DNA of 64,000 nucleotides from Sphingomonas alpina (GTDB taxonomy: Bacteria; Pseudomonadota; Alphaproteobacteria; Sphingomonadales; Sphingomonadaceae), in NCBI RefSeq assembly GCF_014490665.1, contig NZ_CP061038.1, positions 4,052,501 through 4,116,500 of the forward strand, read 5' to 3'. The notes under the pieces are model-generated. The model searched no databases and had not been told where the DNA came from. It saw only the letters and a program-made list of their open reading frames with translations. Shown here in pieces: positions 1-8,390 of the stretch. The number at the start of each line of letters is the position of its first letter. Positions within the stretch are counted from its first letter, which is position 1. The translations under genes were made by a program, and so were the position numbers.

Positions 1-30
1 TTTAAAGGCTTTGCTGCTACCTCCAAAATC

Positions 31-1515
31 ATGGAAACGACCGCCCCAGCCCCGAATCAGTCCCCCGAATCGCTCGGGAATCAGGTCAGAAGTGCCGTAA
101 TCTGGCGTTCCGGCAGCCAGATCGTCGCTCAGCTCGTCATGTGGGCCGCGACATTCCTGGTGATTCGGATTCTCGACCCGCATGATTACGGCCTGTTCGC
201 GATGACCGGCGTGATCATGGTCTTCCTCAACATGCTCAACGGCTATGGCCTGGCCAGCGGGCTGATCCAGCAGGCCGAGATCGGCAAGCGCGAGATTCGT
301 CAGCTGTTCGGCATGTTGATCCTGCTGAATTTCGGTCTTGGCCTCGCGCAGTTCCTGCTCGCCCCGCTCGCTGCCGCCTATTACCGCCAGGACATTGTCG
401 CGCACCTGCTGCGCGTGCAGGCACTGCTCTATCTCACCACCCCATTCATTGCGCTCCCCTATGCGTTGCTGTCGCGCTCGATGGAGTTCCGGCTTCAGGC
501 ACGGGTCAACATCATCGCCTCGGTCGCCAGTGCGGTCGCTGCGCTCGGTGGTGCGCTTGCGGGCTGGGGCGTCTGGACCCTGGTGTTCGCGCCGATCGTG
601 CTGTTCACGGTGCGTGCGGTCGGCATGACCATCGCGGCGAACTCATTGGTCTGGCCGAGCTTCGACTTTCGCGGTGCGGGCGGCCTGGCACGCTATGGCG
701 GCGTGATGGCGGCGAGCCAGCTCTTCTGGTTCGCACAGAGCCAGGCGGACGTGTTCATCGCCGGCCGGCATTTCAGCCCGCACATGCTCGGCATCTATAC
801 CACCAGCCTGTTCCTGACGCAGATCTTCGTATCGAAGTTCGTGCCGCCGCTGAACGAGATCGCTTTCTCCGCCTATGCCCGGATCCAGCATGACGGCGCA
901 GCCGTGGCGAATGCCTTTGCGCGCAGCGTGCGAATCATCATGGTCGCGGCCCTGCCCTTCTATTTCGGTCTTGCCGTCACCAGTGAGCCGCTGGTGCTGA
1001 CCGTCCTGGGCGAGAAATGGGCCGAGGCGGTTCCGGTCGTCCATCTGCTGGCGCTCGCGATGCCATTCATGACCTTGCAGATCCTGTTCTCGCCGGCCTG
1101 CGACGCACTCGGCAAGCCCGGGATCGGGGTCAGCAACGGCGCGGTCGGCGCAGTGTTGCTGTCGATCGCCTTCATGATCGGCGTGCGCTGGGGCGCGACC
1201 GGAATCGCCTGGGCCTGGATCGCCGCCTATCCGCTCTATCTCGCAATCAGCCTGTGGCGATCCCTTCCGGTGATCGGCACCTCGATTCGCGCCCTGGCCG
1301 ATGCCATCGCTCCGGCCTTGTTCGCGGCGATCGGCATGGCGCTCGCCGTCCGTCTGGTCGATGCAGCCCTGCCGCCGATGGGCCCGTTACCGCGCCTCGC
1401 GATTCTCGTGACGGCCGGCGCGGCCGTCTATGGCGCCTGGCTGATGGTCTTCGCACGCCAGGTGGTTCGCGAACTGATCGCGGTGGTACGCAAACAGCCG
1501 CTTCAGGCAGACTGA
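31..1515 (+). CDS. Polysaccharide flippase (Wzx-like, MOP superfamily)
   Basis: An integral inner-membrane protein of 494 residues with about 12-14 hydrophobic segments spread along its whole length, the usual size and layout of Wzx/RfbX-type lipopolysaccharide or exopolysaccharide flippases. The segment near residue 16 (LGNQVRSAVIWRSGSQIVAQ) is typical of the family's first helix, and a long central loop near residues 205-240 separates two halves. Family members move undecaprenyl-linked oligosaccharide repeat units to the periplasmic face. It is the only polysaccharide-export gene at this edge; its cluster, if any, lies left of the window. The start is the first ATG after a weak AAAGG. The family call is good; the transported glycan cannot be told from sequence. 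Confidence 0.85.
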   Translation: METTAPAPNQSPESLGNQVRSAVIWRSGSQIVAQLVMWAATFLVIRILDPHDYGLFAMTGVIMVFLNMLNGYGLASGLIQQAEIGKREIRQLFGMLILLNFGLGLAQFLLAPLAAAYYRQDIVAHLLRVQALLYLTTPFIALPYALLSRSMEFRLQARVNIIASVASAVAALGGALAGWGVWTLVFAPIVLFTVRAVGMTIAANSLVWPSFDFRGAGGLARYGGVMAASQLFWFAQSQADVFIAGRHFSPHMLGIYTTSLFLTQIFVSKFVPPLNEIAFSAYARIQHDGAAVANAFARSVRIIMVAALPFYFGLAVTSEPLVLTVLGEKWAEAVPVVHLLALAMPFMTLQILFSPACDALGKPGIGVSNGAVGAVLLSIAFMIGVRWGATGIAWAWIAAYPLYLAISLWRSLPVIGTSIRALADAIAPALFAAIGMALAVRLVDAALPPMGPLPRLAILVTAGAAVYGAWLMVFARQVVRELIAVVRKQPLQAD

Positions 1516-1931
1516 ATATAGCTGCGCATCGCTTCCGCATCGGCCTCGATCCGGTCAATGCGATATTTGACGAGGTCGCCGATCGACACCACCCCGACCA
1601 CCTGGCCGTCCTGGACCACCGGCAAATGGCGAATCCGCCGCCGCGTCATCAGCGACAATGCGCCGATCACGGCTTCGGATAGCCCGACGGTGATCGCCGG
1701 AGAGGTCATGACATCACCGACCCTGGCGTCGAGTGCGGCGGCGCCATGCGCCTCCAGCCCATGGATCACGTCGCGTTCGGAAAAGATGCCAACGACATTG
1801 GCCCCGTCCATCACCGGCACCGCACCGATCCGTCGCTGCGCCAGCAGGGCAACCGCTTCACGCACGCTTTGCTGCGTCGTCACCGATATGACTTCCCGGC
1901 CCTTGCCGCCCAGGATCGCCGCGATCGTCAT
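1503..1931 (-). CDS. Twin CBS-domain protein
   Basis: A soluble protein of 142 residues made almost entirely of two CBS domains, roughly residues 5-65 and 70-130. Each shows the family pattern: a REAVALLAQRRIGAVPVMD-like helix and strand, then GIFSERDVIHGL in the first and GVVSIGDLVKYRI in the second. CBS pairs bind adenine nucleotides or related ligands and act as regulatory modules. This stand-alone form has no attached enzyme, so its target is unknown. The start at 1931 is chosen because it is preceded by GAGGAGACGAACC, a good ribosome binding site. Its 3' end overlaps the convergent flippase gene by 13 bp. Confidence 0.88.
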   Translation of the reverse strand: MTIAAILGGKGREVISVTTQQSVREAVALLAQRRIGAVPVMDGANVVGIFSERDVIHGLEAHGAAALDARVGDVMTSPAITVGLSEAVIGALSLMTRRRIRHLPVVQDGQVVGVVSIGDLVKYRIDRIEADAEAMRSYIQSA

Positions 1932-2015
1932 GGTTCGTCTCCTCTTTGCCCAGCCCGTTTTTCCCGAGTCTTCGAGGCGGTTGAGGATTCCACCTTTGCG
2001 GGGCAAAGCGCAAGC

Positions 2016-2291
2016 ATGAGCACGCCCACCGGACTCGATGATCCCGATTATGCCGCCTTCGCCTGGCGGCGGTTCCGCCGTATCCTGGCATGGATGGGGC
2101 TCGCCACGGCGATCGTCATCGCTGTCGCGATCGTCGGGCTCGATCATTTTTATGGCCCGCTGTCGTGGATCGCGATCCTGGCGACGATCGGCGGCGTCGG
2201 CGGCTCGGTCATGCTTGCCGCCGCACTGATGGGATTGGCATTCCTCAGCTCGGGCACCGGCCATGACGAATCGGTCAAGGATATCGACTAG
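2016..2291 (+). CDS. Small conserved membrane protein
   Basis: Encodes 91 residues with two hydrophobic helices, about residues 24-43 and 50-77, and a short charged N-terminus containing AFAWRRFRRIL. It begins about 85 bp from the divergent CBS-protein start. There is no domain I recognise. It resembles small two-helix hypothetical proteins common in sphingomonads. The function is unknown; the reading frame, the hydrophobic pattern and the divergent placement are what support it as a real gene. Confidence 0.65.
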   Translation: MSTPTGLDDPDYAAFAWRRFRRILAWMGLATAIVIAVAIVGLDHFYGPLSWIAILATIGGVGGSVMLAAALMGLAFLSSGTGHDESVKDID

Positions 2292-2298
2292 GCCGGGA

Positions 2299-2318
2299 AC
2301 CGGGCGCTACCGCCCGGT
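2299..2318. terminator. Hairpin between convergent genes
   Basis: ACCGGGCG and CGCCCGGT form a perfect 8-bp stem with a CTAC loop, sitting exactly between the convergent ends of the small membrane protein gene and the DUF4139 operon. It includes the stop codon of the latter. There is no T-run on either side, so an intrinsic terminator role is only possible. Confidence 0.35.
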
Positions 2319-3907
2319 CTCCAGCTTCAACGCGAAATCGAGCGTCGCCTCGCCATTGGCCGGGACTGTGACGCGCCAGGCCTTTTGCCCCTTGCGCTCG
2401 ACCAGCTTGGCGCTGGCATTTGCCAGCTTGTAGGGAATGATCAGTTCGAACGTTTCCGGCGTCGACCGTGCATTGGTAACGCTGAGGCGATAGGGTTTGC
2501 GCCGCTCGGATGGGCGCTTGGCGACGATCCGGTAGCGTACATCGCTGCTCTCGCCGGTGCCGAATTCCACCTCGTCGCCGATCGCGCGGTCGGCCAGGTC
2601 GCTCTCGCCGACCAGCAGCGAGTCGCCGCCGGCCCGTTCGAACACCGCAACTCCGCCCGCGGGCAGTGGCAGGCCCAGGCCCTTGGCCTCGAGATTCTCG
2701 GTGCGCAGGACTCGCGTTGCCGCTTCGCTTTCGGGCCCGTCGCCATCCGCGTCATAGTCGAATGCCTCGAACGTGCCGGTATAGACACGGTCGAACCGAA
2801 CCTTTTGCGATCGATCATCGCCACCTGCTTGCGGCTCATCGCCGCGACCGTGACGGGTTCAGGGATGCGGTAGAGTTTGAGGTCGCCGAGTTCCTCCTGC
2901 TTGGCCATTATAACAGTGACCGGCACAGCCGATTCGGCCATCAAGCCGCTTCTCCGTTGGGCGGTTACGATGATGTCCGCGCCATAGGCCATCATCGCCA
3001 CCGGCACCGGCTCCGGCCGGGCTGGAGGATCGATCCCCCAGCCCGGATGCGTGCTGGTATTGTCCATCGGCCAGCAGCTCAGATGAAGCGCCGGCTCGGG
3101 GCCCTTGGGCAAGGGCTGATTGGCTTCCTTGTTCGGCGCGCCCGCCACCGCGTTGGTATTGGCGGCGGCGAAGCCCTGGCTGCCGCCATTCACCACCGTC
3201 AGCCAGGCGAACAGGTCGAGCGTGTCCCCGTCATCGGCGACGCGCGCGACATAATGCGCCGACCAGTCAAAGCCCTGTGCGAGATAGGAGAGCTGGATCG
3301 TCGCCGTCGCTGCGGTCACCGTATCGGTCACGACCGACAGGGTCGGCTTGGCCGCAAGATCCTCGGGTACGCCGGGATAGGACAAGGCTTCGGGCAGGCC
3401 CGAACAACCCAGCGCTTCGATCCCTTCGGCGGTGGTCAGGACCACGCCGCGATTCGGCCCGGCCTGGATCACCGCCTCGCCGATCGTCGTCTTGCCGGTG
3501 GCGCGGTCGGTGCGGCGGATCGTCACGCGGCGCTTGAGATAGGCATCGACCAACGTTGCCGGCCCAAGCAGTCGCGCATCGCGATTCTTCTCGTTCACCC
3601 GGCGCGGCAGGCCGGTGACGATCGCGGTTTCCGGCATCATGCCTTCGGAAACCCCTTCGAAGCGGATCGTCGAGCGGCCGGCGGGAAGCGTGATGGTGCG
3701 GGTTTCGGTGATCAGCGCATAGCCCCCGGGCCAATTGCCGTCGGCCGCGCCCTGACTGCGGCCGGGATCACGGTAAAGCGTGACGGAGATCGCATCGATC
3801 TTCTCCGACTGGACCAGCATTTGCGCACTGGCCGGCAGCGCCGCAACCAGCAGGGTCAGCGCCGGCGCGAAAGCGACCCGGACGAGCAGAGGAGCGATGC
3901 GCCGCAC
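2307..3907 (-). pseudogene. DUF4139-family protein, frameshifted
   Basis: Third and last gene of a DUF4139 paralogue operon. The proposed start is a GTG at 3907, one base after the stop of the preceding paralogue, giving a clean signal peptide (RRIAPLLVRV..LLVAALPASAQ). The protein then follows the neighbouring paralogue closely, with shared blocks such as VTGLPRRVNEKNRDARLLGP and LYRIPEPVTVAA. At about 2798-2806 the paralogue reads MIDRKGVRFDR, whereas here one base is missing next to an A4 run, so the frame is lost after MIDRK. The remaining C-terminal coding sequence continues intact in the other frame to 2307 (FERAGGDSLLVGES to the end). It is therefore a one-base lesion, either a recent pseudogene or a sequencing indel. 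Confidence 0.8.
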
Positions 3908-3908
3908 C

Positions 3909-5507
3909 TCAGCCGCGCCGATCGAATGCCAGGTCGAGTGATACACTCCCATTGGCGGGCACCATGACTCGCCAGGCCTTGCGCCCCTTGCGCTGAATCA
4001 GCTTGTCGCTGGCCGAATCGACCTTGGCCGGTAAGGCGAGCTCGAACGTCTCGGGTGTCGCTCGTGCATTGGTCACCCGCACCTTGAAAGCGGCGCGCTG
4101 CTTCGTCGCAGGCAGTGCCACCGTTACGAAACGAATATCGTTGCTTGCGCCGGCGCCGAATTCGACCTCTTCACCGATCGCGCGATCCGCCAGGCTGCTC
4201 TCAGCGACCAGCATCGGCGCATTACGGGCGGATTCGAACACCGCCACCCGGCCCGCGGGCAAAGGCAAGCCGAGGCCCTTGGTATCGAGATTCTCGGTGC
4301 GCAGGACCAGGCTCGCCGCAATCGGCGGCGTTTCGCCGGCCGAGCGATAGCGCCAATTGCCAAAGTCGCCGGTATAGATGCGGTCGAAGCGCACCCCCTT
4401 GCGATCGATCATCGCCACCTGCTTGCGGCTCAGGGCGGCAACAGTGACCGGCTCTGGAATACGATACAGCTTCAGGTCGCCCAGCTCCTCCTGCTGCGCC
4501 ATCACTACCGGCGCTGGCGGCGGAGGGGGAGGCGGCGGCGGCGGCGGTGCCATTGCCCGCATCATCATCCTCTCGCGGCGCGACCCGGTCACGACAAGAT
4601 CTTCGCTCTCTTCGTCCATGCGCGGCGGCGGCGCCCGCTCGATGCTCCATTTCGGATAGGTGCTGGTGATGTCCATCGGCCAGCATTTCAGATGCAGCTG
4701 CGGCGCCGGTCCTTTCGGCAGCCGCGCCGCCGCTTCGCGGTGAAGGCCGCCCGCAACCGCCTGGGTATCGGCATCGGCAAAACCCTGGCTGCCGCCATTG
4801 GCGGCGGTCAGCCAGGCGAACAGGTCGAGCGTCTCTCCGTCATCGCCGATCCGCGCGACATAATTGGCCGACCAGTCAAACCCTTGCGCCAGATAGGAAA
4901 GCTGCACCGTCGCCGTCGCCGCCACGGCATTGTCGGTCGTGACCGACAGTGTCGGCTTGGCGGCCAGGTCACCGGGCACGCCGGGATAGGACAGCGATTC
5001 GGGCAAGCCCGAACAGGATAATGCCTCTGCGCCGGCAGCCGTGGTGATCACCACGCCGCCAGCCGGCCCGGACTGGATCACAGCCTCCTCGGTGGTGGTC
5101 TTGCCGGTGGCGCGACTGGTGCGGCGGATCGTCACGCTGCGCTTCAGATAGGCATCGACCAATGTCGCCGGCCCGAGCAGCCGCGCATCGCGATTCTTCT
5201 CGTTCACCCGGCGCGGCAAGCCGGTGACGATCGCGGTTTCCGGCATCATGCCTTCGGAAACCCCGGCGAAGCGGATCGTCGAGCGGCCGGCAGGAAGCGT
5301 GATCGTACGCGTCTCGGTGATCAGCGCATAGCCGCCCGGCCAGCCTGGGCCGATCGCCCGCTCGCCGCGACCCGGCTCACGATACAGCGTGACCGAGATC
5401 TTATCGACGCGCTCGGAATTGACGATGGCTTGCGAAGCGACGGGCGTCTGCGCCGCAGCCGGCGCCGCGGTTAGAAAAAGCGCGGAAAGGACGGCGATGC
5501 GGTGCAT
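3909..5507 (-). CDS. DUF4139 domain-containing secreted protein
   Basis: A 532-residue protein with an N-terminal signal peptide (MHRIAVLSALFLTAAPAAAQ), so probably periplasmic. Its body matches the DUF4139 type: an N-terminal beta-rich segment with VTLYREPGRG, a central region ending in YLAQGFDWSANYVARI, and a C-terminal segment with NARATPETFELALP. A run of about ten prolines lies near residue 325 between two conserved halves, preceded by a Met-rich stretch. DUF4139 proteins have no established biochemical role. It lies 4 bp downstream of a more distant paralogue and 1 bp upstream of a close one, so the three are likely co-transcribed. The start codon is supported by the signal peptide directly behind it. 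Confidence 0.85.
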   Translation of the reverse strand: MHRIAVLSALFLTAAPAAAQTPVASQAIVNSERVDKISVTLYREPGRGERAIGPGWPGGYALITETRTITLPAGRSTIRFAGVSEGMMPETAIVTGLPRRVNEKNRDARLLGPATLVDAYLKRSVTIRRTSRATGKTTTEEAVIQSGPAGGVVITTAAGAEALSCSGLPESLSYPGVPGDLAAKPTLSVTTDNAVAATATVQLSYLAQGFDWSANYVARIGDDGETLDLFAWLTAANGGSQGFADADTQAVAGGLHREAAARLPKGPAPQLHLKCWPMDITSTYPKWSIERAPPPRMDEESEDLVVTGSRRERMMMRAMAPPPPPPPPPPPAPVVMAQQEELGDLKLYRIPEPVTVAALSRKQVAMIDRKGVRFDRIYTGDFGNWRYRSAGETPPIAASLVLRTENLDTKGLGLPLPAGRVAVFESARNAPMLVAESSLADRAIGEEVEFGAGASNDIRFVTVALPATKQRAAFKVRVTNARATPETFELALPAKVDSASDKLIQRKGRKAWRVMVPANGSVSLDLAFDRRG

Positions 5508-5511
5508 CGGA

Positions 5512-6924
5512 TCAATAGCGCGTGTCGAACACCACGGTCACCGACGCCTTGCCATTGCCCGGAACCGGCACCTTCCATTCCATCCGGTCGGCCGAGACGC
5601 GCTCGCCGGTGATGCTCTGATCGATGACGCGGACATCGCCCCACAGGCCGTTCTGCGCCAGGTCGATGGTCACCGCATCCGGTCGGGCGTTGGAGAAATC
5701 ATAGCGCATTGATGTGCGCCAGCGCGACGACGACAGGCGCTTGCGCTCGACCACCACTGCCGCGCCCTTCACGTCGAACGCCTCGCCGGTGCGGATCGAC
5801 ATTTGCGACCCCATCGGCGCGGCGGCGACGCGGCTCTCGCCGATGAACTGCGGATCGCCGCGCTTGTCGCGCATATAGACGCGGATCGTGCCCGCCGGCA
5901 GCTGATCGCCGAGCCCGCCCGTGCGCGAGGTGGAGAATTTGAGTACCGTCGCGGCGCTGCGCGGCTCGGCCTGGGTTTCGAGCCAGCCATTGGTCCATTC
6001 ATAGGTCTTGCGCGCGGCGACGCCCTTCACATCCAGGAAGCTGACCTGCTTCTGCTGTGCGTTGGCGATCGTCGTGCGCTCGCCCAGCGGATAGAGATAA
6101 TAGTCGCCGAGCTTTTCGCGCGGCCCCGTCTCGGTGCCGGCCACCTCGAGCGTCGCATCACCAAGCTGCGAGAAACCACCCGCGCCGCGATTGGGATTGC
6201 CCGCGACAAGCAGCACATCGGCATTGCGATAGGTGGTGCCGGTGCTGTTGGTCAGCGTGACCCAGCCCTGCACATCGATCGCGCCCTTCGCTTCGTCGAA
6301 CAGCATGACATAGTCGCTGGTCCAGCCGAGGCCCGGCGTCAGATAGGTGAGCGTCGCCGGCACCCGGCCCGCCTTCGCCACCTGCAGCGTGACCGACAAA
6401 GTCGGGCGGGCGCGGAGATTCTCCGGCACCTTGTCGAAGATCACGCGGACCGGCAGGCCGTCGTCGCGCAATACTTCGATCCGGCTCCCGATCTGCAGCA
6501 CGATGCCGCCATTGGCCGCCAGCACGCGCGCCTGTTCGCGCGTCTCCGCACCGGTTGCCGGGTTGGTGCGCACGATCGTCACGACCGAGCCGACCGCTTT
6601 CTCCATCAATTTATCGGGCGAGAGCAGGTCGTAATCGAAATTCTGTTCGACGATACCGATGCCGGGCCCGCCAAGCGTCACCGTCTCGGAACGGATCTGC
6701 GCCGAGACGTCGGGGAAATCCTGCCGCGTCCGGCCGGCGTCGAGATCGAGCTGCCGGACATCCTGCACCAGCGACTGGCCGTTCTGATAGATCGTGACCG
6801 CGACATCGCCCTGAGCATTGGCCGCCAGCGGATTGGCGGTCTGCGGGGCGGCGGTCTGCGCCTGAGCCGGAGCCTGAGCGATCAGGGGTAGCGCCAGTGC
6901 CGCCGTGCCGATCCAGTACCGCAT
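5512..6924 (-). CDS. DUF4139 domain-containing secreted protein (first of operon)
   Basis: A 470-residue protein starting with a signal peptide (MRYWIGTAALALPLIAQAPAQAQ). It shares the DUF4139 architecture with its two downstream neighbours: VAVTIYQNGQSLVQDVRQ at the start of the mature protein, YLTPGLGWTSDYVMLFDE in the centre, then QKQVSFLDVKGV and a beta-rich C-terminus. It is the most divergent of the three and lacks the polyproline linker. The start at 6924 is preceded by GGGGAGAGTGGGA and gives the signal peptide; upstream codons would only add an unlikely extension. It heads an operon that is separated from the DUF4167 gene by a strong terminator. Confidence 0.85.
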   Translation of the reverse strand: MRYWIGTAALALPLIAQAPAQAQTAAPQTANPLAANAQGDVAVTIYQNGQSLVQDVRQLDLDAGRTRQDFPDVSAQIRSETVTLGGPGIGIVEQNFDYDLLSPDKLMEKAVGSVVTIVRTNPATGAETREQARVLAANGGIVLQIGSRIEVLRDDGLPVRVIFDKVPENLRARPTLSVTLQVAKAGRVPATLTYLTPGLGWTSDYVMLFDEAKGAIDVQGWVTLTNSTGTTYRNADVLLVAGNPNRGAGGFSQLGDATLEVAGTETGPREKLGDYYLYPLGERTTIANAQQKQVSFLDVKGVAARKTYEWTNGWLETQAEPRSAATVLKFSTSRTGGLGDQLPAGTIRVYMRDKRGDPQFIGESRVAAAPMGSQMSIRTGEAFDVKGAAVVVERKRLSSSRWRTSMRYDFSNARPDAVTIDLAQNGLWGDVRVIDQSITGERVSADRMEWKVPVPGNGKASVTVVFDTRY

Positions 6925-7008
6925 TCCCACTCTCCCCGATCGCTTCTCGGGGGCCATGCTAGAGGGCAATGGTGACAGGTCAACGGCAAGTCGCAGGGTA
7001 TAAAAGGA

Positions 7009-7042
7009 AAAGGCCGGCCCAGCGGATGCCGGGCCGGCCTTT
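7009..7042 (-). terminator. Rho-independent terminator of the DUF4167 gene
   Basis: AAAGGCCGGCCC and GGGCCGGCCTTT form a perfect 12-bp stem with a 10-base loop. On the minus strand it is followed by TTCCTTTT. It lies 24 bp downstream of the DUF4167 stop codon and upstream of the DUF4139 operon, so it separates the two transcripts. Confidence 0.85.
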
Positions 7043-7065
7043 GCCGGTTCATTGTCGTCGGCCAA

Positions 7066-8118
7066 TTACTCGACGGCGGTCGACTCGTCAGTCGTCGCTG
7101 CACGCGTGCGGCGTGCCCGGGGCTTCTTCTCGGGCACTGGCTCGGCGTCGGGCACGATCGCCGAGATGCCGAGCGACGGCGGCAGCCGATCCGGCTCGAA
7201 CATCGGCGCCTCTTCCCGGACTACGGCCGGCGCAGCATCGCGCCGCGGGCGGCCGCGCCGCCGTGGTTCCTCCTGAATCGGAGCCGCTTCGGGCTGCGGC
7301 GCAGTCTCTTGACGCGGGGCCTCGTCCTGGCGTGGTGCGCGGTCCACACGCGGAGCGCGGGTTTCGCGACGCGCCGGGGCGACGTCCTGCTCGTCCTGTG
7401 CGTAGGGTGCGCGATTCACGCGCTCATTGCCGTTGCGGTCGCCGCGATCGGTGTTCGCGTTCCGGTCGTTGCGCTCGTAGCGGTCGCCCCGGTCGTTGGA
7501 TTGACGCTGCGGCCGGTCGCCATTCTGGCGATCGTTATTGGGCCGGTCGTTGTTGGGCCGGTCATCGCCGCGATCGTCGCGGACATAGCGATCGGCACGA
7601 TCGGCGCGATCATTGTCGCCGCCATTGCCCCCGCCGTTACCCCCGCCATTACCATTGCCGCGCGCCGGACGACGATCATCGTCATACTGGCCGTTGCCGT
7701 TCTGACCACCATTGCCCTGATAGCCCTGGTTCTGGCCACCCTGGTTACGGTCGTGCGGACGCTGCTGCGGCTCGACGCGGGCGATCGGCTCGCCGTCCTC
7801 GTCATATTCCTGCTCGTCCTCTTCGAACGCCGCGCCGCCATTCTGGCGCCGGTTGTCCTCGAAGCGCGACCGGGTTTCCGCGAGCACGCGGAAATAATGG
7901 TCCGCGAACTGCAGATAATATTCGGTGTTGACGCGGTCGCCCTGCATCTGTGCGTCGCGCGCCAGCGTCTTGTATTTCTCGAGCAGCTGGCTCGCGTTGC
8001 CGCGCGCCCGGTTGTCGATACGGTTGCCATTATCCGGGCGGCCCGAATTACCCTGCGGGCGCTGTTGCTGCCCGCCACGACCGCGACGGCGGCCGGCCTG
8101 ACGATTATTGTTAATCAA
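7066..8118 (-). CDS. DUF4167 domain-containing protein
   Basis: Begins with INNNRQAGRRRGRGG and continues into a conserved block at about residues 30-80 with LLEKYKTLARDAQMQGD and YYLQFADHYFRVLAE, the signature of the alphaproteobacterial DUF4167 family. The rest (to residue 350) is low-complexity: Asn/Gly/Asp/Arg-rich repeats, then a Pro/Ala/Glu/Arg-rich tail with RRRGRPRRD and KKPRARRTRAA. The basic, disordered ends suggest nucleic-acid binding, but the function is not established. The start is a TTG at 8118, chosen because the family N-terminus begins there; GAAGGACAGGA lies upstream. It is likely a single-gene transcript, ended by the hairpin at 7009-7042. Confidence 0.85.
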   Translation of the reverse strand: MINNNRQAGRRRGRGGQQQRPQGNSGRPDNGNRIDNRARGNASQLLEKYKTLARDAQMQGDRVNTEYYLQFADHYFRVLAETRSRFEDNRRQNGGAAFEEDEQEYDEDGEPIARVEPQQRPHDRNQGGQNQGYQGNGGQNGNGQYDDDRRPARGNGNGGGNGGGNGGDNDRADRADRYVRDDRGDDRPNNDRPNNDRQNGDRPQRQSNDRGDRYERNDRNANTDRGDRNGNERVNRAPYAQDEQDVAPARRETRAPRVDRAPRQDEAPRQETAPQPEAAPIQEEPRRRGRPRRDAAPAVVREEAPMFEPDRLPPSLGISAIVPDAEPVPEKKPRARRTRAATTDESTAVE

Positions 8119-8390
8119 GTGCTGTTGTCCTGTCCTTCGAAACCAACCGGCTAGTGCTCCGCAACAATGTGGATGCAATGCTCCTTGGCCTGTGTTCGCC
8201 GACCTTCGGCGAAACGAGCCTGCCACGACCGCCGGACTGCAGCGGTGCCATGACGAAGGAGATGGGCAACAGCCCGTTTTCAACCAGTTATGGTGAAAGC
8301 GCGTGCCCCTGTCCGTTCAATAGCGGCTGGCGCGCCAATCTCCAAGCGGAAATATGTTACCGCGTGGGGACAAGTTCAAGGAACTCGCTT

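Noticed and set aside
1746..2015. Upstream extension of the small membrane protein at 2016
   Set aside because: The extended part overlaps the CBS gene in antisense and has a low-complexity translation; the ATG at 2016 begins the hydrophobic protein.
7309..8154. Long plus-strand reading frame with hydrophobic translation opposite the DUF4167 gene
   Set aside because: It is the antisense of Asn/Asp/Arg repeat codons, has no ribosome binding site, and the minus strand has a clear DUF4167 signature.
8195..8213. TTCGCCGA/TCGGCGAA hairpin upstream of the DUF4167 gene as a terminator or riboswitch
   Set aside because: There is no T-run and no larger conserved fold; it is only a short stem in a 5' untranslated region.
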